Of a stretch of DNA of 64,000 bases, positions 1-7,921 are shown piece by piece. A program made the translations under genes and the position numbers. The stretch is from G965197005 sp965197005 (GTDB taxonomy: Bacteria; Pseudomonadota; Gammaproteobacteria; Pseudomonadales; Oceanobacteraceae), in the NCBI GenBank assembly GCA_965197005.1, contig OZ239982.1, forward strand, positions 2,542,001 to 2,606,000, written 5' to 3'. The notes beneath the pieces are model-generated. The model saw only the letters and a list, made by a program, of their open reading frames with translations. It was not told the origin of the DNA and did not search any database. Each line of letters starts with the position of its first letter. Within the stretch, counting starts at the first letter, position 1.

Positions 1-1
1 C

Positions 2-1219
2 TGTGCTGCCACTGAAGACAGCCTATTAAAATGCTGGGGGGAAAATTCTACTGGACAGTTGGGTAATACAACCAGCGTTACTTCATCTGCACCTGTTGAT
101 ATTGCTATTGCAGGCAGTAAAAAACAACCGCTCTTAAATATAGATAATGTTAAGCAGGTTGCCGCTGGCCCACATCACAGTTGTGCCGTATTGCATGATA
201 AAACCGTGAAGTGCTGGGGGCGTAATGATAATGCACAAATTGGCAGCGGTGCCGTAACCGCAGGTACAAGCCCACAACCGCCTGTTAGCGTTGGCAATAT
301 TGACAATGCCGTTTATGTTAGTGCAGGTGAAAAGCACAGTTGTGCCTTACTTGAAGATAAAACCGTTAAGTGTTGGGGTAGAGACCAAAACGGCGCAACC
401 GGTAATCCAAACAGAGTGGGCGCAAGCCAAACGTTAGTGCCTGCTAGAGTTACTGGTTTATCTAATGTGGTGCAGTTGGTGGTGTCTAAAGGAACTCACA
501 GTTGTGCGTTATTAGCCGACTCAAAAGTTAAGTGCTGGGGTGAAAATGGTGCTGGTCAACTAGGCAACAACGCACAGGGTTTTCCCCTTTATAGTGCTAC
601 ACCTGTGTATGTGCATACCAGTAAGACTGACTCAAGCCCTTTAAGTGGGGTAAAACAAATTACCGCTGGCATTAGGCATACCTGTGCGGTATTAAATGAT
701 AACACCGTTAAATGCTGGGGATACGGTAATAATGGCGAACTAGGCTCTTATACAGCTGGCTTAGGCGTTTTTTATGTTAAAGCCCCCGTGCCAGTTGCGG
801 GCCTCACTAATATTAAGCAAGTGGTTGCCGGTGCAAAACACACCTGTGCCTTATACAACACCCTTGAACGCATTAGATGCTGGGGTCAGCAAAAAGATGG
901 CGTGTTAGGCAATAGTTTATCCACTTCTGCTACTGTCTCTAGGCCTACTGATGTGCGTTTTTTGACATTAGCCACAAACGAGAAAATCACTAAATTATCA
1001 GCTGGCTTCTATCATACCTGTGCCCTTATAGGCGATAGCAAAGTGGGCTGCTGGGGCAAAGCCAGCAACAAGCAATTGGCTGATAATGAAATCAGAATGA
1101 CCTATCGAACAAAGGCGATTGAGGCGAAAATTTTTGATGGCAAAATCGACGACCTCTCTCTTGGTAATGAATACAGCTTGTTTTTACAAGGCTCATTAGT
1201 TACCACAACCAAAGATTAA
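2..1219 (+). CDS. RCC1-repeat protein, 5' end outside window
   Basis: The frame is open from base 2, so the gene starts upstream; only its C-terminal ~405 residues are seen. They hold seven RCC1-type repeats, each with a Cys about ten residues before a second Cys in a CWG motif (pattern C-A-L-L..DKTVKCWG..N..GQLG). They align one-to-one with the last seven repeats of the gene at 1306-3897, often nearly base for base, so the two genes are tandem duplicates. RCC1 repeats fold as blades of a beta-propeller. By analogy with its neighbour the product is probably an exported lipoprotein, but its N-terminus is not visible. Function is unknown; protein binding or surface exposure is inference. Confidence 0.8.
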   Translation, partial: CAATEDSLLKCWGENSTGQLGNTTSVTSSAPVDIAIAGSKKQPLLNIDNVKQVAAGPHHSCAVLHDKTVKCWGRNDNAQIGSGAVTAGTSPQPPVSVGNIDNAVYVSAGEKHSCALLEDKTVKCWGRDQNGATGNPNRVGASQTLVPARVTGLSNVVQLVVSKGTHSCALLADSKVKCWGENGAGQLGNNAQGFPLYSATPVYVHTSKTDSSPLSGVKQITAGIRHTCAVLNDNTVKCWGYGNNGELGSYTAGLGVFYVKAPVPVAGLTNIKQVVAGAKHTCALYNTLERIRCWGQQKDGVLGNSLSTSATVSRPTDVRFLTLATNEKITKLSAGFYHTCALIGDSKVGCWGKASNKQLADNEIRMTYRTKAIEAKIFDGKIDDLSLGNEYSLFLQGSLVTTTKD

Positions 1220-1241
1220 ATAAACCTTGAATTTAAAAAAC

Positions 1242-1275
1242 GCCTTGTCGCTTAAATCAATTTAAGTGCCAAGGC
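1242..1275. terminator. Imperfect hairpin between the two RCC1 genes
   Basis: GCCTTG pairs with CAAGGC and an inner CTTAAA with TTTAAG around a TCAA loop. It lacks a T-run, so it may slow rather than end transcription, or be an mRNA-processing hairpin between the two genes. Confidence 0.35.
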
Positions 1276-1305
1276 ATCAATCTTAATACTGAAAAGGGCA
1301 TAATT

Positions 1306-3897
1306 ATGTTTAATTCAAAAAAAGTCCATACTCCCAACCTTGCTAAGTGCGTGGCACTGGCAAGCGTTATTGTATTAACAACGGCCTGTAGCGGCGGTGG
1401 CTCAAGCTCTGGCGGCTCAGGCGGCTCAGGCGGCTCTGATGGTAATGGTGGCGGTACATCTAACATTAGTATTGTCACCCCTATGACTCTGTTTAAAGCT
1501 GGTGGCAAGGTGCGTATTTCAGGGACAAACTTACAAAACCTAACCCCTGTGTTTGCCTCTGCCAACATCACGCCGACCAAGCAAACCAATAACCTCATTG
1601 AACTAACTCTACCTGCCCAAAGCGCAGGCGAGCATAAACTCACCCTTAATGGTAAAGACTACAATCTTACATATCGTGATGGTTATACCAAGGTCTCCAG
1701 CGGGCATGGCTATAGTTGTGGAATTTTAGTTGATAAAACCGTTGAGTGCTGGGGTATGAACAACCATAAGCAACTCGGCAATGGCACAACAACCAACAGC
1801 GATAACCCCACATTTGTAAAAGCCCCCGGATCCACTAATAAATTAACCAATATTACGGATATTTCTGTCAACGATGCCCATGCCTGTGCGGTTAATACCA
1901 GCGGCGAGGTACTTTGTTGGGGGAGTAAAGATAGCGATAAACGTGGTGATAATGGCAGCTTAACCAGTGCCAATGAAGCAACGCCCAATTATGTATTGGC
2001 AAGTGCTTCTACTAGGTTTACTGGCGCAACCAAAGTGGCTGTATCAGGTCAACACAGCTGTGTATTAATGACAGATAAAACGGTTAAATGCTGGGGCGTA
2101 AAAGATCTTTTCCGACAGGGTATAGTAGGTACAGGTACGGTTAAGTTCCCAACAACGGTGCCAAGCGTCTCTAACGTGACTGCATTAGCCGCAGGCAATG
2201 CCCATACCTGTGCGTTAAAGGGCGATAAAACCGTTACCTGTTGGGGTGCTTTTCTAACAAGTAACAGTGGATCTCCACCTACACAGGTATCAGGTTTAAC
2301 CAATGTGACGCAAATTGACGCTTTGTGGACTAATGCTTGTGCGCTTTTAACCGACAAAACCGTTAAATGCTGGGGAATGAATGAATCTGGTCAAATAGGT
2401 AATGGCATAAAAAATGGGCATTCATATTTTGAGACTACGCCCACAACCGTCCTTATGCCGCCTAATGGTGCCAGCGCCTTACAAAATGTTGCTAAGATTT
2501 CTATTGGGCGAAGTCATGTTTGTGCCCTGCTAGAAAGCGGCAAAGTCAGTTGTTGGGGCAAAACTTCTAATGGACAGTTAGCGGGCACAGGCGGTTCATG
2601 GATAGGCTACCCCGCAAATGTTACAAGCGGCTCTACAGATTTAACCAATGCCACAGATATTAGCGCAGGATACGAGTTTAGCTGTATTGCCACGAAAGAC
2701 AGCGTATTAAAATGCTCAGGCAACAACGGTGAGGGACAATTAGGTAATGGTACTCGTACGAACTCACTCACCCTTGTTGATATTGCTATTTCAGGCAGTA
2801 AAAAACAACCGCTCGCTAATATAGATAATGTTAAGCAGGTTGCCGCTGGCCCACAGCACAGTTGTGCCGTATTGCATGATAAAACCATAAAGTGCTGGGG
2901 GCGTAATGACCATGGGCAACTAGGCAGCGGAGCTGTGAGCACAGGCACAAGCCCACAGCCACTTGTTAGCGTTGGCAATATAAACAATGCAACTCAAGTG
3001 GGTGTTGGTGATTTATATAGCTGTGCCTTACTTGAAGATAAAACCGTTAAATGCTGGGGTAAAGATGAATATGGCGCAACAGGTAACCCAAGCAGAGTAG
3101 GCGCAAGCCAAACGCTAGTACCTGCTACAGTTGCTGGTTTATCTAATGTGGTGCAATTGGTGGTGTCTAAAGGGACTCACAGTTGTGCGTTATTAGCCGA
3201 CTCAAAAGTTAAATGCTGGGGTGATAACCGCTATGGTCAGCTAGGCAACAATCCTCAGAGTGCGCCTGTTTATGGCACACCTGTTTACGTGCATACCAGT
3301 AAGACTGACTCAAGCCCTTTAAGTGGCGTAAAACAATTGTCGGCAGGCGCTGGTCACACCTGTGCGGTATTAAATGACAACACCGTTAAGTGCTGGGGTT
3401 TGGGTGTAACAGGCCAACTGGGTTCTTATCCTGCCACTGGTGGCGCTACTTATGCCAAGGCAGCACCAATTTTGGTTGCAGGATTAAGCAATGTAAAACA
3501 AGTGGTTGCAGGCACAAAACATACCTGTGCCTTATTAGCAACGGGTAAAGACATTAAATGCTGGGGCGAACAAGAATTTGGCGTATTGGGCAACGGCTCA
3601 GGTAGCTCTGCAATTAAAGCCAGCCCTCAAAATGTACGTTTTCTCACCCTATCCTCTGGCGATTATATCAACAAATTATCAGCTGGCTTCTATCATACCT
3701 GTGCGCTTTTAAACAGCGGCAAAGTAGGTTGCTGGGGTAAAGGCTCAAACAAAGCATTAGCTGTAGACGATGATTCATTTTCCAATCAAGCATCAGCGGT
3801 GGCTGCTGATATTTTTGATGGCAAAGTCGAAGACCTATCCCTCGGCGATGGATACAGCCTGTTCTTACAAGGCTCATTAATTACCACAACCAAATAA
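1306..3897 (+). CDS. RCC1-repeat lipoprotein, 13 repeats
   Basis: 863 residues. The N-terminus is a lipoprotein signal: positive start, hydrophobic stretch, then lipobox LTTAC with Cys28 as the probable lipidated residue. A Gly/Ser-rich linker follows (about 29-50), then a beta-rich segment resembling an IPT/TIG domain (about 52-122; weakly supported). From about residue 130 to the end there are thirteen RCC1-like repeats of about 55 residues, each with a paired Cys pattern ending in CWG; one copy reads CSG. The regular two Cys per repeat could form disulfides outside the cytoplasm (inference). The ATG start fits the signal peptide, though its ribosome site is weak. It is the tandem paralogue of the gene upstream. 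Binding partner unknown. Confidence 0.85.
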   Translation: MFNSKKVHTPNLAKCVALASVIVLTTACSGGGSSSGGSGGSGGSDGNGGGTSNISIVTPMTLFKAGGKVRISGTNLQNLTPVFASANITPTKQTNNLIELTLPAQSAGEHKLTLNGKDYNLTYRDGYTKVSSGHGYSCGILVDKTVECWGMNNHKQLGNGTTTNSDNPTFVKAPGSTNKLTNITDISVNDAHACAVNTSGEVLCWGSKDSDKRGDNGSLTSANEATPNYVLASASTRFTGATKVAVSGQHSCVLMTDKTVKCWGVKDLFRQGIVGTGTVKFPTTVPSVSNVTALAAGNAHTCALKGDKTVTCWGAFLTSNSGSPPTQVSGLTNVTQIDALWTNACALLTDKTVKCWGMNESGQIGNGIKNGHSYFETTPTTVLMPPNGASALQNVAKISIGRSHVCALLESGKVSCWGKTSNGQLAGTGGSWIGYPANVTSGSTDLTNATDISAGYEFSCIATKDSVLKCSGNNGEGQLGNGTRTNSLTLVDIAISGSKKQPLANIDNVKQVAAGPQHSCAVLHDKTIKCWGRNDHGQLGSGAVSTGTSPQPLVSVGNINNATQVGVGDLYSCALLEDKTVKCWGKDEYGATGNPSRVGASQTLVPATVAGLSNVVQLVVSKGTHSCALLADSKVKCWGDNRYGQLGNNPQSAPVYGTPVYVHTSKTDSSPLSGVKQLSAGAGHTCAVLNDNTVKCWGLGVTGQLGSYPATGGATYAKAAPILVAGLSNVKQVVAGTKHTCALLATGKDIKCWGEQEFGVLGNGSGSSAIKASPQNVRFLTLSSGDYINKLSAGFYHTCALLNSGKVGCWGKGSNKALAVDDDSFSNQASAVAADIFDGKVEDLSLGDGYSLFLQGSLITTTK

Positions 3898-3910
3898 AAA
3901 CACACACAAC

Positions 3911-3944
3911 AGCCTTTTCATCTAGCAACAACAGATAAAAGGCT
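3911..3944 (+). terminator. Hairpin after the RCC1 genes
   Basis: AGCCTTTT...AAAAGGCT stem extended by ATCT/AGAT, 14 bases after the stop codon. There is no strong T-run after it, so it is a modest terminator candidate. The 14-bp array begins just beyond. Confidence 0.45.
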
Positions 3945-3960
3945 TAACACAACCTACATT

Positions 3961-4375
3961 AAGGATAAAGTGCTAAGGACGAAGTGCTAGGGACGAAGTG
4001 CTAGGGACGAAGAACTAGGGACGAAGAACTAGGGACGAAGAACTAGGGACGAAGAACTAGGGACGAAGAACTAGGGACGAAGTGCTAGGGACGAAGTGCT
4101 AAGGACAAAGTGCTAAGGACAAAGTGCTAAGGACAAAGTGCTAAGGACGAAGTGCTAGGGACGAAGTGCTAAGGACGAAGTGCTAAGGACGAAGTGCTAA
4201 GGACAAAGTGCTAAGGACAAAGTGCTAAGGACAAAGTGCTAAGGACAAAGTGCTAAGGACAAAGTGCTAAGGACAAAGTGCTAAGGACAAAGTGCTAAGG
4301 ACAAAGTGCTAAGGACAAAGTGCTAAGGACAAAGTGCTAAGGACAAAGTGCTAAGGACAAAGTGCTAGGATTAAA
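3961..4375. repeat. 14-bp tandem repeat array, about 29 copies
   Basis: Head-to-tail copies of GGACAAAGTGCTAA. Three variants, GACGAAGTGCTA, GACGAAGAACTA and GACAAAGTGCTA, occur in runs of like copies, as expected from local slippage or unequal exchange. It is not coding: because 14 is not a multiple of three, the TAA in the unit passes through all forward frames, and CCTTAG gives stops in the reverse frames. It is not CRISPR, as there are no spacers. The last copy runs straight into a 99-bp block with a terminator hairpin. Confidence 0.95.
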
Positions 4376-4460
4376 TGCTATAAATGGACACAAAGCCAGC
4401 TCAGAAAACACCGAGCTGGCTTTTTTTATGCTGCGTTAATTAAAAACAGGAAAATGTGAC
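4362..4460. repeat. 99-bp direct repeat, copy 1
   Basis: Identical to 4715-4813 (offset 353). It contains the end of a 14-bp-type repeat, the terminator hairpin and the first half of a GTGACTGTCC-type unit. A decayed third relative lies at 6603-6690. Confidence 0.9.
4392..4427 (+). terminator. Strong intrinsic terminator, copy 1
   Basis: AAAGCCAGCTC and GAGCTGGCTTT form an 11-bp stem, followed by a run of seven T. It lies within a 99-bp block (4362-4460) repeated exactly at 4715-4813. No gene just upstream needs it except, at a distance, the RCC1 pair, so it may end transcription that runs through the 14-bp array. Confidence 0.8.
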
Positions 4461-4633
4461 TGTTCCGTTTAGGTACTCTAAGGACAAAGTGCTAGAGGAA
4501 TTAACCGTGACAATTAACCGTGACCAATTAACCGTGACTGTCCTGTTTAGGAAATTAACCGTGACTGTCCTGTTTAGGATTAAAAACATGACTGTCCTGT
4601 TTAGTGAAAACATGACTGTCCCGTTTAGGTACT

Positions 4634-4725
4634 CTAAGGACAAAGTGCTAGAGACGAAGTGCTAAGGACGAAGTGCTAAGGACGAGGTGCTAGGGACAAA
4701 GTGCTAAGGACGAAGTGCTAGGATT
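4634..4725. repeat. Second short 14-bp array, about six copies
   Basis: Same 14-bp unit as the main array, including the GACGAAGTGCTA and GACAAAGTGCTA variants plus one GACGAGGTGCTA. It again leads into the 99-bp terminator block, showing that array and block were copied together. Confidence 0.85.
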
Positions 4726-4813
4726 AAATGCTATAAATGGACACAAAGCCAGCTCAGAAAACACCGAGCTGGCTTTTTTTATGCTGCGTTAATTAAAAAC
4801 AGGAAAATGTGAC
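4715..4813. repeat. 99-bp direct repeat, copy 2
   Basis: Exact second copy of 4362-4460. It diverges after GTGAC: copy 1 continues into TGTTCC, this one into another AGGAAAATGTGAC unit. The breakpoint therefore lies at the centre of the GAC-T-GTC core. Confidence 0.9.
4745..4780 (+). terminator. Strong intrinsic terminator, copy 2
   Basis: Same 11-bp stem and seven-T run as the hairpin at 4392-4427. Its duplication inside repeats suggests it moved with the repeat block rather than serving a gene. Confidence 0.75.
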
Positions 4814-5190
4814 AGGAAAATGTGACTGTCCTGTTTAGAGAATTAACCGTGACGAGAATTAACCGTGACTGTCCTGTTTAGGCGGGAAAATGTGACTGTC
4901 CTGTTTAGAGAATTAACCGTGACGAGAATTAACCGTGACTGTCCTGTTTAGGCGGGAAAATGTGACCGGGAAAATGTGACTGTCCTGTTTAGGTGCTCTA
5001 AGGACAAAGGGAAAATGTGACGGCGGGAAAATGTGACTGTCCCGTTTAGGGGAAAATGTGACTGTCCTGTTTAGGAATTAAAAACGGAATAAAAACGGAA
5101 AACGTGACTGTCCCGTTTAGAATTAACTGTGACTGTGCTGCTTATATTTGCTATTTATAAGTTTTGATTGATGCTTCAATTAACCATGCT

Positions 5191-5763
5191 CTAAAGCATA
5201 AATTTAAATTGTCGTAATCTTGAAATGCTTTGTGGAAGTTGCTGTTTGAGTAAACAGTCTAAGTAAGCATCTGTACTTAACGGCGGATTTTTTAGACCCT
5301 TTCTGTGCGCCCTTGCCGCTTCAATAACAGCACTGGAATGGAGATCGATTAAATCAGTAATAAATTCGTCTGGGTGAATGGCTTTTAGGTTGAATCGCTC
5401 AAGAATGTGATAGGGGAAATCTTTTAAGTTAAAGGTAATAATAGCTTCAGCACCTGTATGTATGGCAGCGGCAACAACATGGCAATCATTTTTATCTGGT
5501 AAATCTATGCTGTTAATCAAGGGCTCAAAGCCTGTGACTAAACAACCTCTAACATGTTCGTCCATCAATTTTCTGGTGCGATTAAGCTGTTCTCGGCTTA
5601 AATCTGGGCGGTTTTTTAATAAATTTGTTATCCACTCATCATGTATTAAATAAGACCATCTCGCCCTAAAGGTATCGCTTAAAGCAAGATACATAAGAAA
5701 GCTCCTCAAAGGGGCGGGGTACATGACACAAGCATCATACACTACGGTAAAGTTAGCACTCAT
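5191..5763 (-). CDS. PIN-domain toxin of a toxin-antitoxin pair
   Basis: 190 residues. The N-terminal VVYDACVMYP carries the first PIN acidic residue (Asp10); further acids lie at LPDKND (Asp90, Asp93) and in TFNLKDFP (Asp115), consistent with the metal-binding cluster of PIN-fold ribonucleases. VapC-like enzymes of this fold cut tRNA or rRNA; the target here cannot be read from sequence. It is longer than a typical VapC (~130 residues), with a C-terminal extension. The start overlaps the stop of the upstream HTH gene by four bases, so translation is probably coupled, antitoxin first. The pair is embedded between two repeat clusters, which fits a mobile stability module. Confidence 0.82.
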   Translation of the reverse strand: MSANFTVVYDACVMYPAPLRSFLMYLALSDTFRARWSYLIHDEWITNLLKNRPDLSREQLNRTRKLMDEHVRGCLVTGFEPLINSIDLPDKNDCHVVAAAIHTGAEAIITFNLKDFPYHILERFNLKAIHPDEFITDLIDLHSSAVIEAARAHRKGLKNPPLSTDAYLDCLLKQQLPQSISRLRQFKFML

Positions 5764-6218
5764 TCATAGCCCATATTCATTGCTTGATCCAGCTTAGATA
5801 AGTTTTCAAGGGTTTTTAGGCGTTTTGTATCAATATCTTGCTTGTATTTTAAGACATCACTCAAGGCGACTTTACGCCGATTTCCTTTGCGATAATGGGG
5901 TATTTTATGTTCATCTAAAAGTTTAATAAATGTGGGTCTTGATATATTCAACATATCTGCGCCCTCTTGTGTGGTTAGTTGTGCGTGAATAGGAATTAAA
6001 TTAACAGCATTGCCTTCGCCTAATTGTGTGAGTACATCAACTAATAGGCGTAGCGCACTAACAGGAATATCTATACCACAAGCATGCCCTTCTTTATCGC
6101 TTATATTAAGGGACTGCATGTCTGATTTTGTTTCTAAAAAAGCGGCCAAATCACGACTAGATAATTTTGCAATGGCGGCTTCTTCTGGTGTAGGTAGCGT
6201 ATCTTGTAAATAGCCCAT
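5760..6218 (-). CDS. HTH (excisionase-type) antitoxin
   Basis: 152 residues. The C-terminal half carries an excisionase-like helix-turn-helix (TTQEGADMLNISRPTFIKLL, then a basic wing HYRKGNRRK), the type found in antitoxins paired with PIN toxins. The N-terminal half is helical and acidic and may contact or mask the toxin (inference). It is first in a two-gene operon with the PIN gene and overlaps it by four bases. The upstream DNA has TTGACA-N17-AATAAT with two TTCGAA palindromes inside, a likely site for autorepression. Confidence 0.8.
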   Translation of the reverse strand: MGYLQDTLPTPEEAAIAKLSSRDLAAFLETKSDMQSLNISDKEGHACGIDIPVSALRLLVDVLTQLGEGNAVNLIPIHAQLTTQEGADMLNISRPTFIKLLDEHKIPHYRKGNRRKVALSDVLKYKQDIDTKRLKTLENLSKLDQAMNMGYE

Positions 6219-6258
6219 GATATTAACCTATTTAAAGTGGTTGAGTTTAGCTTGCTTA

Positions 6259-6287
6259 ATTATTCGAAATATTCGAAACCCTGTCAA
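6259..6287 (-). promoter_or_regulatory. Toxin-antitoxin promoter with paired TTCGAA operator
   Basis: On the minus strand, TTGACA (6287-6282) and AATAAT (6264-6259) are separated by exactly 17 bases. Two TTCGAA palindromes, nine bases apart (6263-6268 and 6272-6277), lie in the spacer and touch the -10. A repressor bound there would block polymerase. Binding by the HTH antitoxin is inferred. Confidence 0.65.
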
Positions 6288-6295
6288 GTAATTCT

Positions 6296-6612
6296 AAGAT
6301 TCTAAAAATTGAAAACGTACAAAATTAAAAACGTGACTGTCCTTTTTAGAAATTGAAAACGTGACAATTGAAAACGTGACTGTCCTTTTTAGAATTAAAA
6401 ACGGGAAAATGTGACTGTCCTGTTTAGAGAATAAAAACGTGACTGTCCTGTTTAGGACTCTGTTTAGGACTAAGAACAAAACAATTAACCGTGACTAGCA
6501 ATTAACCGTGACTGTCCCGTTTAGATTAGGAAAATGTGACTGTCCTGTTTAAGAAATAAAGTGACTGTCCGATTAAAAAGAAATAAAGTGACTGTCCCGT
6601 TTAGGACTAAGG
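6296..6612. repeat. GTGACTGTCC repeat cluster B, about 8 units
   Basis: Same unit and orientation as cluster A, some with GTGACTGTCCTTTTTAG or GTGACTGTCCGATTA. Truncated units end after GTGAC (6355-6385 and 6483-6512). It lies just upstream of the toxin-antitoxin promoter, so the two clusters bracket the pair. No gene is visible. Confidence 0.88.
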
Positions 6613-6690
6613 ACAAAACGCTATAAATGGACACAAAACCAGCTCAGCAAATAAACGAGTCTGTAATTTAAGCGTCGCTGGATTTTTTGT
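6603..6690. repeat. Decayed copy of the array/terminator block
   Basis: Carries AAGGACAAAA, CTATAAATGGACACAAA and CCAGCTCAG as in the 99-bp repeat, but the right arm of the hairpin is broken, so it no longer looks like a working terminator. The rest of the gap before metX shows nothing further. Confidence 0.65.
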
Positions 6691-6769
6691 GTAATAGCAG
6701 CCTGCTTTTATTTTGTAGAAACCTCATTGCCTGTTAAACTATTTGCTTTATTATCATTAAGAGCCTTGC

Positions 6770-7921
6770 ATGTCTGCTAATTTTTCACCTGATTGCATTG
6801 GATTAGTTAAAGCACAATATCAACACTTTGATACACCACTAACTTTAAGAAGTGGACGTGTGTTAGAAGAATATACCCTTGCCTATGAAACCTACGGCAC
6901 ACTTAATGCGAATAAAGACAATGCCATTTTGATTTGCCATGCCCTAAGTGGCGACCATCACGCTGCTGGTTACTATTCTGTTGATGATGATAAAGCAGGT
7001 TGGTGGGATAGTGCCATAGGCCCTAACAAAGCCTTTGATACCAATCGTTTTTTTGTGGTGTGCATAAATAATTTAGGCGGTTGTGCTGGCTCTAGCGGAC
7101 CAACTAGTATCAACCCTAAAACCAATCAGCCTTATGGTCCTGATTTTCCCATTGTAACTGTGCGTGATTGGGTTAGAAGCCAAGCTCGTTTGGCCGATGT
7201 ATTGGGCATTGAGACTTGGGCAGCAGTCATTGGCGGTAGCTTAGGCGGTATGCAAGTCTTAAGGTGGTCTATTGAATTTCCAGAACGACTAAAACATGGC
7301 ATTGTCATTGCCTCTGCCCCTAAGCTGTCAGCGCAAAATATTGCTTTTAATGAAATTGCCCGCCAAGCCATTACTAAAGACCCTGATTTTCATGGCGGAC
7401 ATTATTTGCAGCACAATACCTTTCCCAAAAGAGGCTTAATGCAAGCTCGTATGCTTGGGCATATTACCTATTTATCCGATAATGCGATGAAGCAAAAATT
7501 TGGACGCGAGCTAAAACGAGAGACGTTTACTTACAGCTTTTCTCCCGACTTTCAAGTAGAAAGCTACCTGCATTATCAAGGCGAAAAATTTAGCCATCAT
7601 TTTGATGCCAATACCTATATGCTAATGACGCGTGCTTTAGATTATTTTGACCCCACGGTAGATTATAATAATGACTTGGTTACATGCCTAAGCCATACTC
7701 AGTGCCGATTTTTAGTGGTCTCTTTTACTAGCGATTGGCGTTTTTCTCCCAAACGCTCAGAAGAAATAGTCCAAGCGTTAGTGCAAGCAGATAAACCAGT
7801 TAGCTATGTATGTATTGACTCCGATAATGGACATGATGCATTTTTAATGCCCATACCTCGCTATATTGATGTATTAAGTGCTTATATACAGCAAATTAAC
7901 ATAGGAATTAAACGTGACTGA
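6770..7921 (+). CDS. metX: Homoserine O-acyltransferase MetX
   Basis: 383 residues, normal for the family. Alpha/beta-hydrolase fold that acylates homoserine with acetyl- or succinyl-CoA in methionine synthesis in the cytoplasm. The nucleophile is Ser157 in GGSLGGMQ; Asp322 (SDWRFSP) and His355 (NGHDAF) complete the triad. NNLGGCAGSSGPTS is a typical family stretch. The stop overlaps the start of metW by eight bases, the classic metXW pair, in which MetW supports MetX activity. Acetyl versus succinyl specificity cannot be settled by eye; proteobacterial MetX encoded beside metW often uses succinyl-CoA. No SAM riboswitch is seen upstream, which is decayed repeat. Confidence 0.93.
   Translation: MSANFSPDCIGLVKAQYQHFDTPLTLRSGRVLEEYTLAYETYGTLNANKDNAILICHALSGDHHAAGYYSVDDDKAGWWDSAIGPNKAFDTNRFFVVCINNLGGCAGSSGPTSINPKTNQPYGPDFPIVTVRDWVRSQARLADVLGIETWAAVIGGSLGGMQVLRWSIEFPERLKHGIVIASAPKLSAQNIAFNEIARQAITKDPDFHGGHYLQHNTFPKRGLMQARMLGHITYLSDNAMKQKFGRELKRETFTYSFSPDFQVESYLHYQGEKFSHHFDANTYMLMTRALDYFDPTVDYNNDLVTCLSHTQCRFLVVSFTSDWRFSPKRSEEIVQALVQADKPVSYVCIDSDNGHDAFLMPIPRYIDVLSAYIQQINIGIKRD

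Larger units (their letters stand above)
4441..5145. repeat. GTGACTGTCC repeat cluster A, about 14 units
   Basis: About fourteen units with core GTGACTGTCC(T/C)GTTTAG, all in the same orientation, preceded by GGAAAAT, TTAACC or AAAAC. Several truncated units end exactly after GTGAC and are followed at once by a full unit. A 70-bp segment is tandemly duplicated (4821-4890 and 4891-4960). Open frames here merely translate the repeat and show no protein character. No gene is seen in this stretch. Confidence 0.9.

Noticed and set aside
3961..4375. CRISPR array
   Set aside because: The copies are contiguous with no spacers, 14 bp is too short, and no cas genes are present.
4440..4665. Short open frames on both strands through the repeats (for example TVTVLFR-like translations)
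   Set aside because: They only translate the GTGACTGTCC unit, are low-complexity, and change frame with each unit; no ribosome site.
6294..6479. 61-codon minus-strand frame
   Set aside because: Made wholly of repeat cluster B sequence.
6690..6770. SAM riboswitch before metX
   Set aside because: No conserved helices; the sequence is decayed repeat and a simple leader.
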